From Paenirhizobium selenitireducens ATCC BAA-1503 (lineage in GTDB: Bacteria > Pseudomonadota > Alphaproteobacteria > Rhizobiales > Rhizobiaceae): a stretch of 64,000 bases of DNA. Position 1 is the stretch's first letter, and each line of letters begins with the position of its first letter. The position numbers and the translations under genes are program-made. Below, in pieces: positions 36,390 through 44,262 of the stretch. Location: positions 1-64,000 of the forward strand of contig NZ_JAEG01000008.1 of NCBI RefSeq assembly GCF_000518785.1, read 5' to 3'. A model generated the notes under the pieces. That model had not been told where the DNA came from, did not search any database, and was given only the letters and a program-made list of their open reading frames with translations.

Positions 36390-37661
36390 ATGCGCTTGAA
36401 ATCGACCGCCCTCGCCCTGACCTTCGCCGCCGCCGTTCTTGCCGGCTGCAATGACACGCTTGACAGCTTCGACCCCGCTTCGGTGTCGAACAAGGTCGAA
36501 CATCCGCTGCCCTCGAGCATCCTGGCTGAAATGAAGGCCAAGGGCATGGAGCGCACCTCGCCGATCGCCATCCGCATCTTCAAGGAAGAGGGCGTGCTGG
36601 AGATCTGGAAGGCGAAGACCAACAATCGCTTCGACAAGATCAAGGAATACCAGATCTGTGCCTGGTCTGGCCGCCTCGGACCCAAGGTGAAGGAAGGCGA
36701 CCGCCAGGCGCCGGAGGGCTTCTATCCGCTCTCGCCCCACCACCTGAACCCGAATTCCAAATACTATCTCGCGATCAACACGGGCTTTCCGAACCGTTTC
36801 GACCAGGCGAACGGCCGCAACGGCACCAACCTGATGATCCACGGCGCCTGCTCGTCTTCGGGCTGCTATTCGATGACGGACGCGCAGATCCTCGAGATTT
36901 ATGCCTTTGCCCGCGACGCGTTCAAGGGCGGCCAGGAGACCATCCAGCTCCAGGCCTTCCCCTTCCGCATGACTGCGGAGAACATGGCACGCCACAAGCA
37001 TAGCCCGCACTTTGGCTTCTGGGAGATGCTGAAGGTCGGCTACGACAATTTCGAAGTGACCAAGCGTCCGCCGGACGTGGGCATCTGCGAGAAGAAGTAC
37101 GTGTTCAACCAGCAGGTCGCGGACGGCAAGAGCCTGAGCCCGACCGCCGCCTGCCCGGCCATGACCACGCCGCCCGCCCTGCAGATGGCGCTGGCCTCCT
37201 ACAATGCCACCTATTCCAAGGACTATGCCAAGGCCCTGAACAAGTTTGACGGCAAGGTCTGGTATGATCCGACCGAGGCCGAACGCAAGGCAATCGTCGC
37301 CGACCAGCGCAAGGGGCATGATCTGGCCTATGCGCCGACGGGCTCGGCGCTGAAGGCCGGCAAGCTGCTGAAGATCGATGAAGTGGCGAATCCGGCGAAC
37401 CCCGCCCCGGCCGCCACCGCACCGGCCGCCATTGCACGCATCGCTGCCGCGCCGGCGAACCAGTCCACACCCGCAGCCACGCCTGCCGGTCAGGCGGCTC
37501 CGGCACCCGTCGCCGCATCGCCTGCCGTCGCGCCGACCGCACCCGCCGGGCAGGCCGCCAGTGTTCCCGTGCCGCAGCCCAACCCGATGGCGGCACCGGC
37601 CCCGGTGCAGACCGCCGAAACCGGCAAGAAGCCGTTCTGGAAGTTCTGGCAGAAGCAATGA
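36390..37661 (+). CDS. L,D-transpeptidase (YkuD, YafK-like) lipoprotein
   Basis: Cell-wall enzyme of 423 residues. A lipoprotein signal ends in the lipobox LAGC (C20), placing it in the periplasm on a membrane anchor. The YafK-type YkuD domain spans about residues 40-200 with the catalytic motif H151-GACSSSG-C159. E. coli YafK (DpaA) cuts Braun lipoprotein from peptidoglycan, so a hydrolase or transferase activity is possible here. The C-terminal ~100 residues are Ala/Pro-rich and low complexity, perhaps a wall-spanning linker, ending KKPFWKFWQKQ. The stop overlaps the tusA start by 4 bases. Confidence 0.88.
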   Translation: MRLKSTALALTFAAAVLAGCNDTLDSFDPASVSNKVEHPLPSSILAEMKAKGMERTSPIAIRIFKEEGVLEIWKAKTNNRFDKIKEYQICAWSGRLGPKVKEGDRQAPEGFYPLSPHHLNPNSKYYLAINTGFPNRFDQANGRNGTNLMIHGACSSSGCYSMTDAQILEIYAFARDAFKGGQETIQLQAFPFRMTAENMARHKHSPHFGFWEMLKVGYDNFEVTKRPPDVGICEKKYVFNQQVADGKSLSPTAACPAMTTPPALQMALASYNATYSKDYAKALNKFDGKVWYDPTEAERKAIVADQRKGHDLAYAPTGSALKAGKLLKIDEVANPANPAPAATAPAAIARIAAAPANQSTPAATPAGQAAPAPVAASPAVAPTAPAGQAASVPVPQPNPMAAPAPVQTAETGKKPFWKFWQKQ

Positions 37662-37885
37662 GCGGCGACGCGCTCTACGACCTCAAGGGGCTGAAATGCC
37701 CCTTGCCGGTGCTGAAGACCCGGCGTCGGCTGACGACGATGCAGCGCGGCGAGGAACTGAGCATAGAGACGACCGACCCGCTGGCGGTGATCGACGTTCC
37801 GCATTTCTGCAACGAGGACGGCCACGAGCTGCTGGAGACGACGCAACTCGACAACGGCCACCGTTTCCGCATCCGCAAGGGCTGA
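37658..37885 (+). CDS. tusA: TusA-like sulfurtransferase
   Basis: A 75-residue sulfur carrier of the TusA/SirA family, with the active cysteine C14 in GLKCPLPVLKTRR. Such proteins relay persulfide sulfur for tRNA thiolation or molybdenum cofactor supply. ATGA overlap with the L,D-transpeptidase means coupled translation, though no functional link is obvious. Convergent with the COG0523 GTPase gene. Confidence 0.92.
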   Translation: MSGDALYDLKGLKCPLPVLKTRRRLTTMQRGEELSIETTDPLAVIDVPHFCNEDGHELLETTQLDNGHRFRIRKG

Positions 37886-37903
37886 ACGCCCCGGCGTCGC
37901 TCC

Positions 37904-39094
37904 TCACATCTTCATGCCGGGAATGGCGAGCGGATTGTCTTCGAGCGCCGCGCGATCAGGTCTGTCGATCTGCGGCCGTCCGGTAAACGCATCGAACAGC
38001 TCGCGGACATAGCTTTCCTCGAGATCGCGCGTGATCAGCACCAGCCGGGTGCGGCGATCCGTGGGGTCCGGCCAGGCCGCAAGGCGAACCGGCGGATGAA
38101 AGATCGACTGCACCCCATGCAGCACCAGCGGCCGGTCGGGCCGGTCGGTCAGCGCCACCACGGCCTTCATGCGCAAGAGCTTCTCGCCCTGGCTGGAGCG
38201 CAGGATGTCGATGAACATTTCCAGCGCCACCGGATCGATCGGCTGATCGTGCACGATCGAATAGGAGCGTATCCGGTCATCGTGACGATTGGCGTCATGA
38301 TGATGATGGTCGTGGTGATGGTGCTCATGACCATGGTCATGCCCATCGTGGTCGCAGAGTTCGCAGTGATCGCCATGATCATGATCATGATGATGCGAAT
38401 GCTCATGCTGATCGGCCGGCGCCTCGTCCTTCAGCCAGCGATTGACATCGGGGATCTTGCTCGTCGGATCATAAAGGCCATTGGCGAGAATGGCGGCGCT
38501 GCCGGCTTCGGGTCTGTCGCCGTCGGTGAGCTCCGCGCGCGGATTGAGCAAACGCAGCCGCTCGACGAGAGCGGTTCGGGCGCGCGGATCGGCCAGACTG
38601 GCCTTGCTCAGGATCAGCCGGTCGGCCACCGCCACCTGGCGCACCGCCTCGGGATAGGTGTCGAGCGTCGACAAGCCGTGCACCATGTCGACCACGGTGA
38701 TGACGCCGTCGAGATCGAAGTGCTGCGCGATCGCCGGATGCCCCATCACCGACTGCATGACCGGCGCCGGATCGGCGAGGCCCGTCGTCTCGATGACGAT
38801 GCGCGACAGCGGCTTGATCTTGCCGGTCTGCATGCCGTCGATCAGCTCGGCCAGCGTGTCCACCAGCTCGCCGCGAACCGTACAGCACAGGCAGCCATCG
38901 GCCAGCTCGATGACGGAATCGCTCGACGCCTCGACCAGCATGTGGTCGATGCCGATCTCGCCGAACTCGTTGATGATGACCGCGGCATCGTGCATGGCCG
39001 GATCCTTGAGGATCCGGTTGAGCAGCGTCGACTTTCCAGCACCGAGAAAACCGGTGATGATCGACACCGGGATCCGGCCGTTGGCTCCAGACAT
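37904..39094 (-). CDS. COG0523 (CobW-like) GTPase with His-rich metal-binding loop
   Basis: G3E-family P-loop GTPase, 396 residues, a candidate metal chaperone. P-loop GFLGAGKST at residues 15-23; the metal-site CxCC at C68-C71 (GCLCCTV); ETTGLADP as switch II region; guanine motif in ILSKASLAD. A loop at about residues 229-275 has more than 20 His with Asp and a CELC pair, usually taken as Zn2+ (or Co/Ni) storage. The C-terminal CobW_C domain ends the protein. It follows the D,D-carboxypeptidase gene by 14 bases on the same strand. Zinc is my best guess for the metal; cobalamin genes are 8 kb away and not linked to it. Confidence 0.9.
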   Translation of the reverse strand: MSGANGRIPVSIITGFLGAGKSTLLNRILKDPAMHDAAVIINEFGEIGIDHMLVEASSDSVIELADGCLCCTVRGELVDTLAELIDGMQTGKIKPLSRIVIETTGLADPAPVMQSVMGHPAIAQHFDLDGVITVVDMVHGLSTLDTYPEAVRQVAVADRLILSKASLADPRARTALVERLRLLNPRAELTDGDRPEAGSAAILANGLYDPTSKIPDVNRWLKDEAPADQHEHSHHHDHDHGDHCELCDHDGHDHGHEHHHHDHHHHDANRHDDRIRSYSIVHDQPIDPVALEMFIDILRSSQGEKLLRMKAVVALTDRPDRPLVLHGVQSIFHPPVRLAAWPDPTDRRTRLVLITRDLEESYVRELFDAFTGRPQIDRPDRAALEDNPLAIPGMKM

Positions 39095-39108
39095 GGCTTG
39101 CTCCAGGA

Positions 39109-40227
39109 TCAGAAGGTCGGGCGGGGCTTCGGGATCGGCACGTTGGCGATCTCGTTGGCGCCAGCTGTCCCCGGCTTCTTCGCCGGCGGCTCGGTTCCCG
39201 GGATCAGGCCGGCAAAGACGGTGCGCGGCGGGCGGCCCATTTCGTGGATGTAGGGCGACAGAAGCTTCATCCGGCCGGCTTCGTCGCGGCCTTCGCTGCG
39301 CACCTTCCGGGCCTGTGGATTGCAGACTTCCGCGCTGATGTCGGCCACCGTGTCGCGCCCAGCACCATAGGGGGCGAGGCCGTCCAGCCGCGGGCCAGCG
39401 CCGCGCGGCGTGGTCAAGGCCCTCTGCAACAACTCGGCCGAGAGGTCGGCCCGGGCCCCGAGGCTGTCGGCACCAAGCACCACAGACACCACCGTGCGGC
39501 CGTTGCGGGTCGCCGAGGACACCTGGTTGAAGCCGGAGGCACAGATATAGCCGGTCTTCATGCCGTCGGCACCGTCGAAGCGGCCGACCAGCAGGTTGTA
39601 GTTCGGATATTCCTTCTTGCCGGTATTGATGCCCTCGAGAGCGAAATAGCCGGCATATTCGGGGAACTCGCGGCGCAGCGCCACTGCCAGCACCGCGAGG
39701 TCGCGCGCCGTCGTATACTGGCCCTTGCCGGGCAAGCCGTTCGGGTTGACGAAGCGGGACGAGGTCATGCCGAGGCTCTGCGCATCGGCATTCATCCGGG
39801 CGACGAAATTGTCGAGCGTGCCGCCGACCCGTTCGCCGATGGCGACGGCCACGTCATTCGCCGACTTGACGATCAGGATCTTCAGCGCGCTGTCGAGCGT
39901 CAGCTTCGAGCCCGGCTTGTAGTACATCTTGCTCGCCGGCTGAGCGGCGGCCTTCTCGCTCATCACCACGATGCTTTCCAGCGACAGCTCGCCGGAGCGG
40001 ATCGCCTTGAAGGTGGTATAAGCGGTCATCAGTTTGGTGAGCGAGGCCGGATACCACTTGCGGAAGGCATCCTCGTGGGCGATGACCTGGCCGCTGTTGA
40101 CGTCAACGACGATTTGCGGATTGGCCAGCGCCAGGTTCGGCAGGCAGGCGGCGATTGCGCAGGCCAGAGCCGCGAAACGGCGGGAGACGCGCGCGTTCGG
40201 CGACTTGGCTTTATGGTTCGACGACAC
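39109..40227 (-). CDS. D-alanyl-D-alanine carboxypeptidase (serine, S11 type)
   Basis: Low-molecular-weight penicillin-binding protein that trims the terminal D-Ala from peptidoglycan stem peptides. Signal peptide RRFAALACAIAACLPNLALA, then SXXK at S62-K65 (SLTK), SXN at S122-N124 (SAND) and KTG at K224-G226. The C-terminal extension (about 120 residues, Arg/Pro-rich) lacks a clear membrane anchor. I moved the start to GTG 40227 (protein of 372 residues) because GAGG sits eight bases ahead; the longer TTG frame to 40299 has none. Upstream partner of the His-rich GTPase in one operon; divergent from the M20 peptidase. Confidence 0.9.
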   Translation of the reverse strand: MSSNHKAKSPNARVSRRFAALACAIAACLPNLALANPQIVVDVNSGQVIAHEDAFRKWYPASLTKLMTAYTTFKAIRSGELSLESIVVMSEKAAAQPASKMYYKPGSKLTLDSALKILIVKSANDVAVAIGERVGGTLDNFVARMNADAQSLGMTSSRFVNPNGLPGKGQYTTARDLAVLAVALRREFPEYAGYFALEGINTGKKEYPNYNLLVGRFDGADGMKTGYICASGFNQVSSATRNGRTVVSVVLGADSLGARADLSAELLQRALTTPRGAGPRLDGLAPYGAGRDTVADISAEVCNPQARKVRSEGRDEAGRMKLLSPYIHEMGRPPRTVFAGLIPGTEPPAKKPGTAGANEIANVPIPKPRPTF

Positions 40228-40383
40228 GATGAAACCTCTTCGATGCGGATCTGTCTCGCAAAGACCAGATAATTGACCTATGACTGAAAGCAATGGCAAG
40301 AGCCATTGAATACGTCAATCTCAAGGCGCAGATTCTGCGCCGGCCTTCACGCGATAGCTGAAATAGACGAGCAGGACAGCAAC

Positions 40384-41547
40384 ATGCCGATATTGAACCG
40401 CGCCGCCGAACTCCAGGCGGAGGTCAGCGAATGGCGCCGCCATCTCCATGCCAATCCCGAGATTCTCTACGACGTCGAGAACACCGCAGCCTTCGTCGCG
40501 GCCAAGCTTGCGGAGTTCGGCGTTGACGAAATCGTGACCGGGATAGGCCGGACCGGGGTGGTGGGCGTGATCAAGGGACGGGGCACCAGCACCCGCGCGA
40601 TCGGCCTGCGCGCCGACATGGACGCGCTGCCGCTCGAAGAGATCAGCGGCAAGCCCTGGGCGTCGAAGGTGCCGGGCAGGATGCATGCCTGCGGCCATGA
40701 CGGCCACACCGCCATGCTGCTGGGGGCGGCCAGGCATCTTGCGGAGACGCGCAATTTCAACGGCCGTGTCGTGGTGATCTTCCAGCCGGCGGAAGAAGGG
40801 GGGGCCGGGGCGCTCGCCATGGTCCAGGACGGCCTGATGGAGCGCTTTGCCGTCGAGGAAGTCTACGGCATGCACAACATGCCGGGCCAGCCGGTCGGCA
40901 CCTTCGCGATCCGCAAGGGCGGCATCATGGCCGCGCCCGACAAGTTCTTCATTACCGTCAAGGGACGCGGCAGCCATGCGGCCGAACCGCACAAGGCCAT
41001 CGATCCGATCGCCATCGGCGCGCAGATCGTCACCAATCTGCAGCTGATCGCCTCACGCAACGCCAATCCGCTGCGCTCCGTGGTGGTCTCGGTCACCCGT
41101 TTCAACGCCGGAACGACCCACAACATCATCCCGGAAGAGGCAGCCCTCGCGGGAACCGTGCGCTCGCTCGACGAGGCGGTGCGCGACCTTGCCGAAGCCC
41201 GCATCCGCGAGATCGCCCGCGGCATCGCCAGCGCCAACGGCGCGGAAGCCGAAGTGGTCTATGAGCGCGCCTGCCCGGTCACGGTCAATCATCCGGACGA
41301 GACGGACCATGCCGCCCGCGCCGCGATGGATGTCGCCGGCAGGGACAAGGTGGACACGGACGTCGATCCGTCGATGGCGGGCGAGGACTTCGCCTTCATG
41401 CTGCAGGCCCGCCCCGGCGCCTACATCATGATCGGCCATGGCGATACGCCCGGCCTGCACAACCCGGCCTACGACTTCAACGACGAAGTCCTGTCCTATG
41501 GCATCTCCTATTGGGTGCGCCTTGCCGAACAGCGCCTGACCGACTGA
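40384..41547 (+). CDS. M20D family amidohydrolase
   Basis: Zinc-type amidohydrolase of 387 residues related to hippurate hydrolase, N-acyl amino acid hydrolases and IAA-amino acid hydrolases; substrate unknown. Metal and catalytic motifs: RADMDALP, the C103/H105 pair in HACGHDGHTA, E137-E138 in PAEEGG, and H in YGMHNMPG; the dimerisation lid begins KFFITVKGRGSHAAEPH. The start ATG 40384 has AGGA upstream. A GC-rich stem-loop follows the stop. Confidence 0.9.
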   Translation: MPILNRAAELQAEVSEWRRHLHANPEILYDVENTAAFVAAKLAEFGVDEIVTGIGRTGVVGVIKGRGTSTRAIGLRADMDALPLEEISGKPWASKVPGRMHACGHDGHTAMLLGAARHLAETRNFNGRVVVIFQPAEEGGAGALAMVQDGLMERFAVEEVYGMHNMPGQPVGTFAIRKGGIMAAPDKFFITVKGRGSHAAEPHKAIDPIAIGAQIVTNLQLIASRNANPLRSVVVSVTRFNAGTTHNIIPEEAALAGTVRSLDEAVRDLAEARIREIARGIASANGAEAEVVYERACPVTVNHPDETDHAARAAMDVAGRDKVDTDVDPSMAGEDFAFMLQARPGAYIMIGHGDTPGLHNPAYDFNDEVLSYGISYWVRLAEQRLTD

Positions 41548-41550
41548 CCG

Positions 41551-41590
41551 TGCGGCTCGCCCGCCGGGGCCACCCCGAGGGCAAGCCGCA
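41551..41590. terminator. Stem-loop after the M20 gene
   Basis: TGCGGCT / AGCCGCA with inner GCCC / GGGC pairs, four bases after the stop and ahead of the tRNA gene. No T-run. Confidence 0.4.
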
Positions 41591-41668
41591 TGCGCCACCG
41601 CTCCGGCTTGTCACCCTCGCAAAAACGCTTGGCTTCAAGGTCCGGCTTTTGTATGGAGTTCGGTGAGT

Positions 41669-41745
41669 GGTCCCGTAGCTCAGCAGGATAGAGCACCAGA
41701 TTCCTAATCTGGGGGTCGCGCGTTCGAATCGCGCCGGGATCACCA
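41669..41745 (+). tRNA. tRNA-Arg (anticodon CCU)
   Basis: Full cloverleaf of 77 bases with encoded CCA: acceptor GGTCCCG / CGGGATC, D-stem GCTC / GAGC, anticodon stem CCAGA / TCTGG with loop TTCCTAA (anticodon CCT), variable loop GGGTC, T-arm GCGCG-TTCGAAT-CGCGC, discriminator A. It reads the rare AGG codon. A promoter-like CTTGGC ... TGTATG pair lies at 41628-41655. Confidence 0.95.
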
Positions 41746-41832
41746 TACGGCCATGCACGATAAGGCGCTCCTTTGACCGCCTGGAGCACGCATTCCGCCA
41801 AACCTCGAGCATTTCTGCTTTCACCGACTGGA

Positions 41833-41862
41833 CTTGACGCACTCTTGTCACCGGCTCTAGGC
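41833..41862 (+). promoter_or_regulatory. Candidate promoter of the dioxygenase-like gene
   Basis: CTTGAC (41833-41838), an 18-base spacer and CTAGGC (41857-41862), 36 bases before the ATG at 41898. The -35 box matches the rhizobial consensus; the -10 box is only partly matched. Confidence 0.5.
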
Positions 41863-41897
41863 TACCAATGATTGCGAAAGCTCGGGGAGGCAGAGCT

Positions 41898-42944
41898 ATG
41901 AGTTTGACTTCATTGGTGGCTAGGGCATTGGGAGGAAAACCTGTGGCATTGACTAACGCGGAAGAAATTGCAGGGCCTCAAGAGGTAGTGCCCTCGGCAA
42001 GGGCCACGCGGCGTTTGGGTACCTACTTCGATGAATTTTCCAGAGGTATGAATCCATTCGGCCTTGTTCCGACCTTCGGAGTAGCCGACGCCTCGACACC
42101 GGCAGCAGACATTGCCGCGCTCTTCGAGAAATTCTCGGTCGTCAAAGTGCGGGGTGTCTACACGCCCCAGGAGAGCGCACAGCTTCACAAGCTCTGCGTC
42201 GAGATGTCCAAGCTCAAGCCCATCGACTACCTGAGTGTCTTCAAGGGAACCGCGAAGGGTTTCACCGGCGGATCGCCCGTCCTCAATGACAAACGTTTCT
42301 GGCCCTATGCCGCGAACACATACGTGCGTGAGGCGGTGCAGAAGATTCTCGGAAAGAATGCGACCGAATTCGGCAGCTCGGTTGCAGCCCACTACAGCGC
42401 GCGCGGCCTGCATCGGGACTATCGTCAGCTTTGCGAAAAGGTCGGTTCCGCCTACCATATCAGCAATCCGCAAAAGCGCATCGTCCGCGTGCTCCACTAT
42501 TGCGCGCCTGAACACATGCAGGGCGGCATGCTTGGCGTGATCCCCTTCACTCACAATGAGAGGATCTTTGCCGAGCAAGCCAAACGCGTCGGCATCAAGA
42601 AGCCGATCGAATGGTTCGATACGCATCGCGAAGAGCTTGTGAAGCTGCACAAGACCAAGGACTTCTCGGCGGTTGACGAGATCGACCGTCATATCGTGTG
42701 GGTGGCCACCGACCCCGGCGATGTTCTGATCACCAACTCGGCGATGCTGCATTGTGGCGAGCACATGATGTCGCCGCGCTACTTCTTTGTCTCCACCTAT
42801 ACGGATGTGGACGAAGAGACGCTGCCGATGGCCTCAGCACAGATCAAGACAGACTTGGCGAAGGAATATCACCGCCACCTGCTTGGACTGGGCTTTGGCG
42901 GCAGCCAGAAGATCCTGGCCGAAGTCGAGAAAACCAAGAAATGA
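41898..42944 (+). CDS. Fe(II)/2-oxoglutarate dioxygenase-like protein (PhyH type)
   Basis: A 348-residue protein with the layout of phytanoyl-CoA dioxygenase-like enzymes: the HxD pair H172-D174 (GLHRDYRQ), then the distal H285 in SAMLHCGEH and R294 in MSPRYFF, the expected 2-oxoglutarate contact. About 100 residues at the N-terminus have no recognisable domain. Substrate unknown. The ATG 41898 has GGGAGG seven bases upstream and a promoter-like sequence before that. The first ~250 bases use TTG, AGG, GGA and CTA codons far more than the neighbours, and it sits 150 bases after tRNA-Arg, so horizontal acquisition is likely. The cofactor assignment is from motifs only. Confidence 0.72.
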   Translation: MSLTSLVARALGGKPVALTNAEEIAGPQEVVPSARATRRLGTYFDEFSRGMNPFGLVPTFGVADASTPAADIAALFEKFSVVKVRGVYTPQESAQLHKLCVEMSKLKPIDYLSVFKGTAKGFTGGSPVLNDKRFWPYAANTYVREAVQKILGKNATEFGSSVAAHYSARGLHRDYRQLCEKVGSAYHISNPQKRIVRVLHYCAPEHMQGGMLGVIPFTHNERIFAEQAKRVGIKKPIEWFDTHREELVKLHKTKDFSAVDEIDRHIVWVATDPGDVLITNSAMLHCGEHMMSPRYFFVSTYTDVDEETLPMASAQIKTDLAKEYHRHLLGLGFGGSQKILAEVEKTKK

Positions 42945-43224
42945 CCGGCCTCGTTTCGCCTCGCTGTGGCGGAGCGAAACGCTTGGCAGGTCAAAGCCGT
43001 TGCAGGAGCGGAGGGGCGGTGCAGACCAGCCGCCCTCCGGCTCGTCATCTGGTTTCCGATTTGTCGGGCGCTTGCAGCTTCTCCGTAGCCCGACGCTCAT
43101 TTCTGCAACGCAGGTAGAGGGGCATATCGTCAAACTCGCCCTGATCGCCCTCGGCAGTCGTTCGATTGCCCGTCAGTTCAATTGAATGGACTTCACCAGC
43201 GGTTGAGAGGTTATCCCTGCCCGG
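42945..43224. other. Non-coding stretch after the dioxygenase-like gene
   Basis: No convincing gene. A GC-rich imperfect hairpin (43010-43038, GGAGGGGCGGT with AGCCGCCCTCC) could end the dioxygenase transcript. I looked for a second copy of the tRNA-Arg 3' end here, as left by integration, and saw none. Confidence 0.5.
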
Positions 43225-43371
43225 TCAGCGGCAGGAAGAAATGCTCGCGGTGATCTGGCGGTCGAGTATCTCGCCGTCGGAGAGCATCCAGAACGCACCG
43301 CCGATCAGGCCGGCCCACATCAGTATGGAAATATTGATCGCGACGATCAGCGCCTTCAGCCGGGTGGTCAC
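43225..43371 (-). CDS. 48-residue membrane protein
   Basis: Reading the minus strand from GTG 43371 gives a 48-residue product: MTTRLKALIVAINISIL, continuing as one membrane helix (about residues 6-29, with WAGLIGGAFWM) and a short polar tail that ends SSCR. A strong SD (GAGGAG) lies eight bases before the GTG. The positive residues before the helix predict an N-in topology. I do not recognise a family. The good ribosome site and clean hydrophobic profile argue for a real gene. Confidence 0.6.
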   Translation of the reverse strand: MTTRLKALIVAINISILMWAGLIGGAFWMLSDGEILDRQITASISSCR

Positions 43372-43542
43372 GCCGTTTCTCCTCAAATCCCCGTGATGAA
43401 GACTAGGCGCCGCAGCTTATCCGGCCCTTAAGAAACTGCATAAAATACAAGCGATCGACGCAAAACTGCCTCGCTTCCATACGCTTTCGCTGAACCGAGC
43501 CGGGACACGATCCCTAAGTCTCAAATTGATTTACGCGCAAGC

Positions 43543-43571
43543 AAAAGGGGAGCCGGACAGGCTCCCCTTTC
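43543..43571 (-). terminator. Intrinsic terminator of the DUF892 gene
   Basis: AAAGGGGAGCC / GGCTCCCCTTT, 11-bp stem with a 5-base loop; read on the minus strand it runs into TTTTGC. It is the likely end of the minus-strand transcript. Confidence 0.75.
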
Positions 43572-43617
43572 AAATCGCTCCGCCGAAGCGGACCGGCAGC
43601 CGTGTACCTCAGGACCC

Positions 43618-43649
43618 CGATCGGGTCCGGCCACGGCCGGACCCGATCG
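43618..43649. repeat. Perfect 15-bp inverted repeat
   Basis: CGATCGGGTCCGGCC and its exact reverse complement are separated by only two bases (AC), nine bases after the DUF892 stop. It will form a very stable hairpin; a second terminator element or an mRNA 3' end stabiliser. Confidence 0.7.
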
Positions 43650-43658
43650 AGCCCTGGA

Positions 43659-44162
43659 TCAGGCCGCCTTCTTTTCCATAGCAGCCGTGTTGACGGCCGA
43701 CTCGGCAAGCTTCGAGAGTGCGCCATCGGTTGCCGATTCCTCGGCCAGCGTCTCGTCGAGCAGCTTGGCCGCATCCTTGAGGCCGAGCTGCTTTGCCCAG
43801 GCGCTCAGCGTGCCGTAGCGGCTGATCTCGTAGTGTTCGACAGCCTGAGCGGCAGCGAGCAGGCCGGCATCGAGAGCCGGTGCGCCCTTGAATTCTTCCA
43901 TGATCTCCTCGCCCTCCTCGATGATGCCGTCGATGGCCGGGCAGGTCTTGGCGCGCGGACGCTTGCCGATGATCTCGAACACCTGCTGCAGGCGCTCGAT
44001 CTGGCCTTCGGTTTCTTCCTTGTGCTTTTCGAAAGCGGCCTTCAGCTTCGGATCCTGGGCGCCGCGAGCCATCTTCGGCAGGGTCTTCAGGATCTTGCGC
44101 TCGGCATAGTAGATGTCCTTGAGCGTCTCGTAGAAAAGGTCGTCGAGAGTCTTCTGTGCCAT
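43659..44162 (-). CDS. DUF892 ferritin-like protein (YciE/YciF type)
   Basis: A 167-residue all-helical protein of the YciF/YciE group, which are ferritin-like four-helix bundles linked to stress and stationary phase. Start TLDDLFYETLKDIYYAERKI, the metal-type Glu/His positions in EKHKEETEGQIERLQQVFE and QAVEHYEISRYGTL, and a Lys/Ala C-terminus. I chose ATG 44162 (MAQKTL) behind GGAG. It is followed by two strong hairpins. In many bacteria such genes belong to the general stress response; no such promoter can be confirmed here. Confidence 0.9.
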   Translation of the reverse strand: MAQKTLDDLFYETLKDIYYAERKILKTLPKMARGAQDPKLKAAFEKHKEETEGQIERLQQVFEIIGKRPRAKTCPAIDGIIEEGEEIMEEFKGAPALDAGLLAAAQAVEHYEISRYGTLSAWAKQLGLKDAAKLLDETLAEESATDGALSKLAESAVNTAAMEKKAA

Positions 44163-44262
44163 GGGGGTTTCTCCTGGTTGGGAAGGGAATTCACCCCCTC
44201 TCAACTAGCTTGCCGGTCGCTTTGTTCCGGCGGTCCGCCGGAATCTGCAACCGGGCTGCGGC

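Noticed and set aside
38281..38400. CAT-rich repeated stretch, possible microsatellite or array
   Set aside because: It is the His-rich loop of the COG0523 GTPase read on the opposite strand; codons are irregular and no spacer/repeat structure is present.
42834..43133. 99-residue minus-strand frame overlapping the dioxygenase 3' end
   Set aside because: No SD; composition like noise; overlaps the real gene by more than 100 bases.
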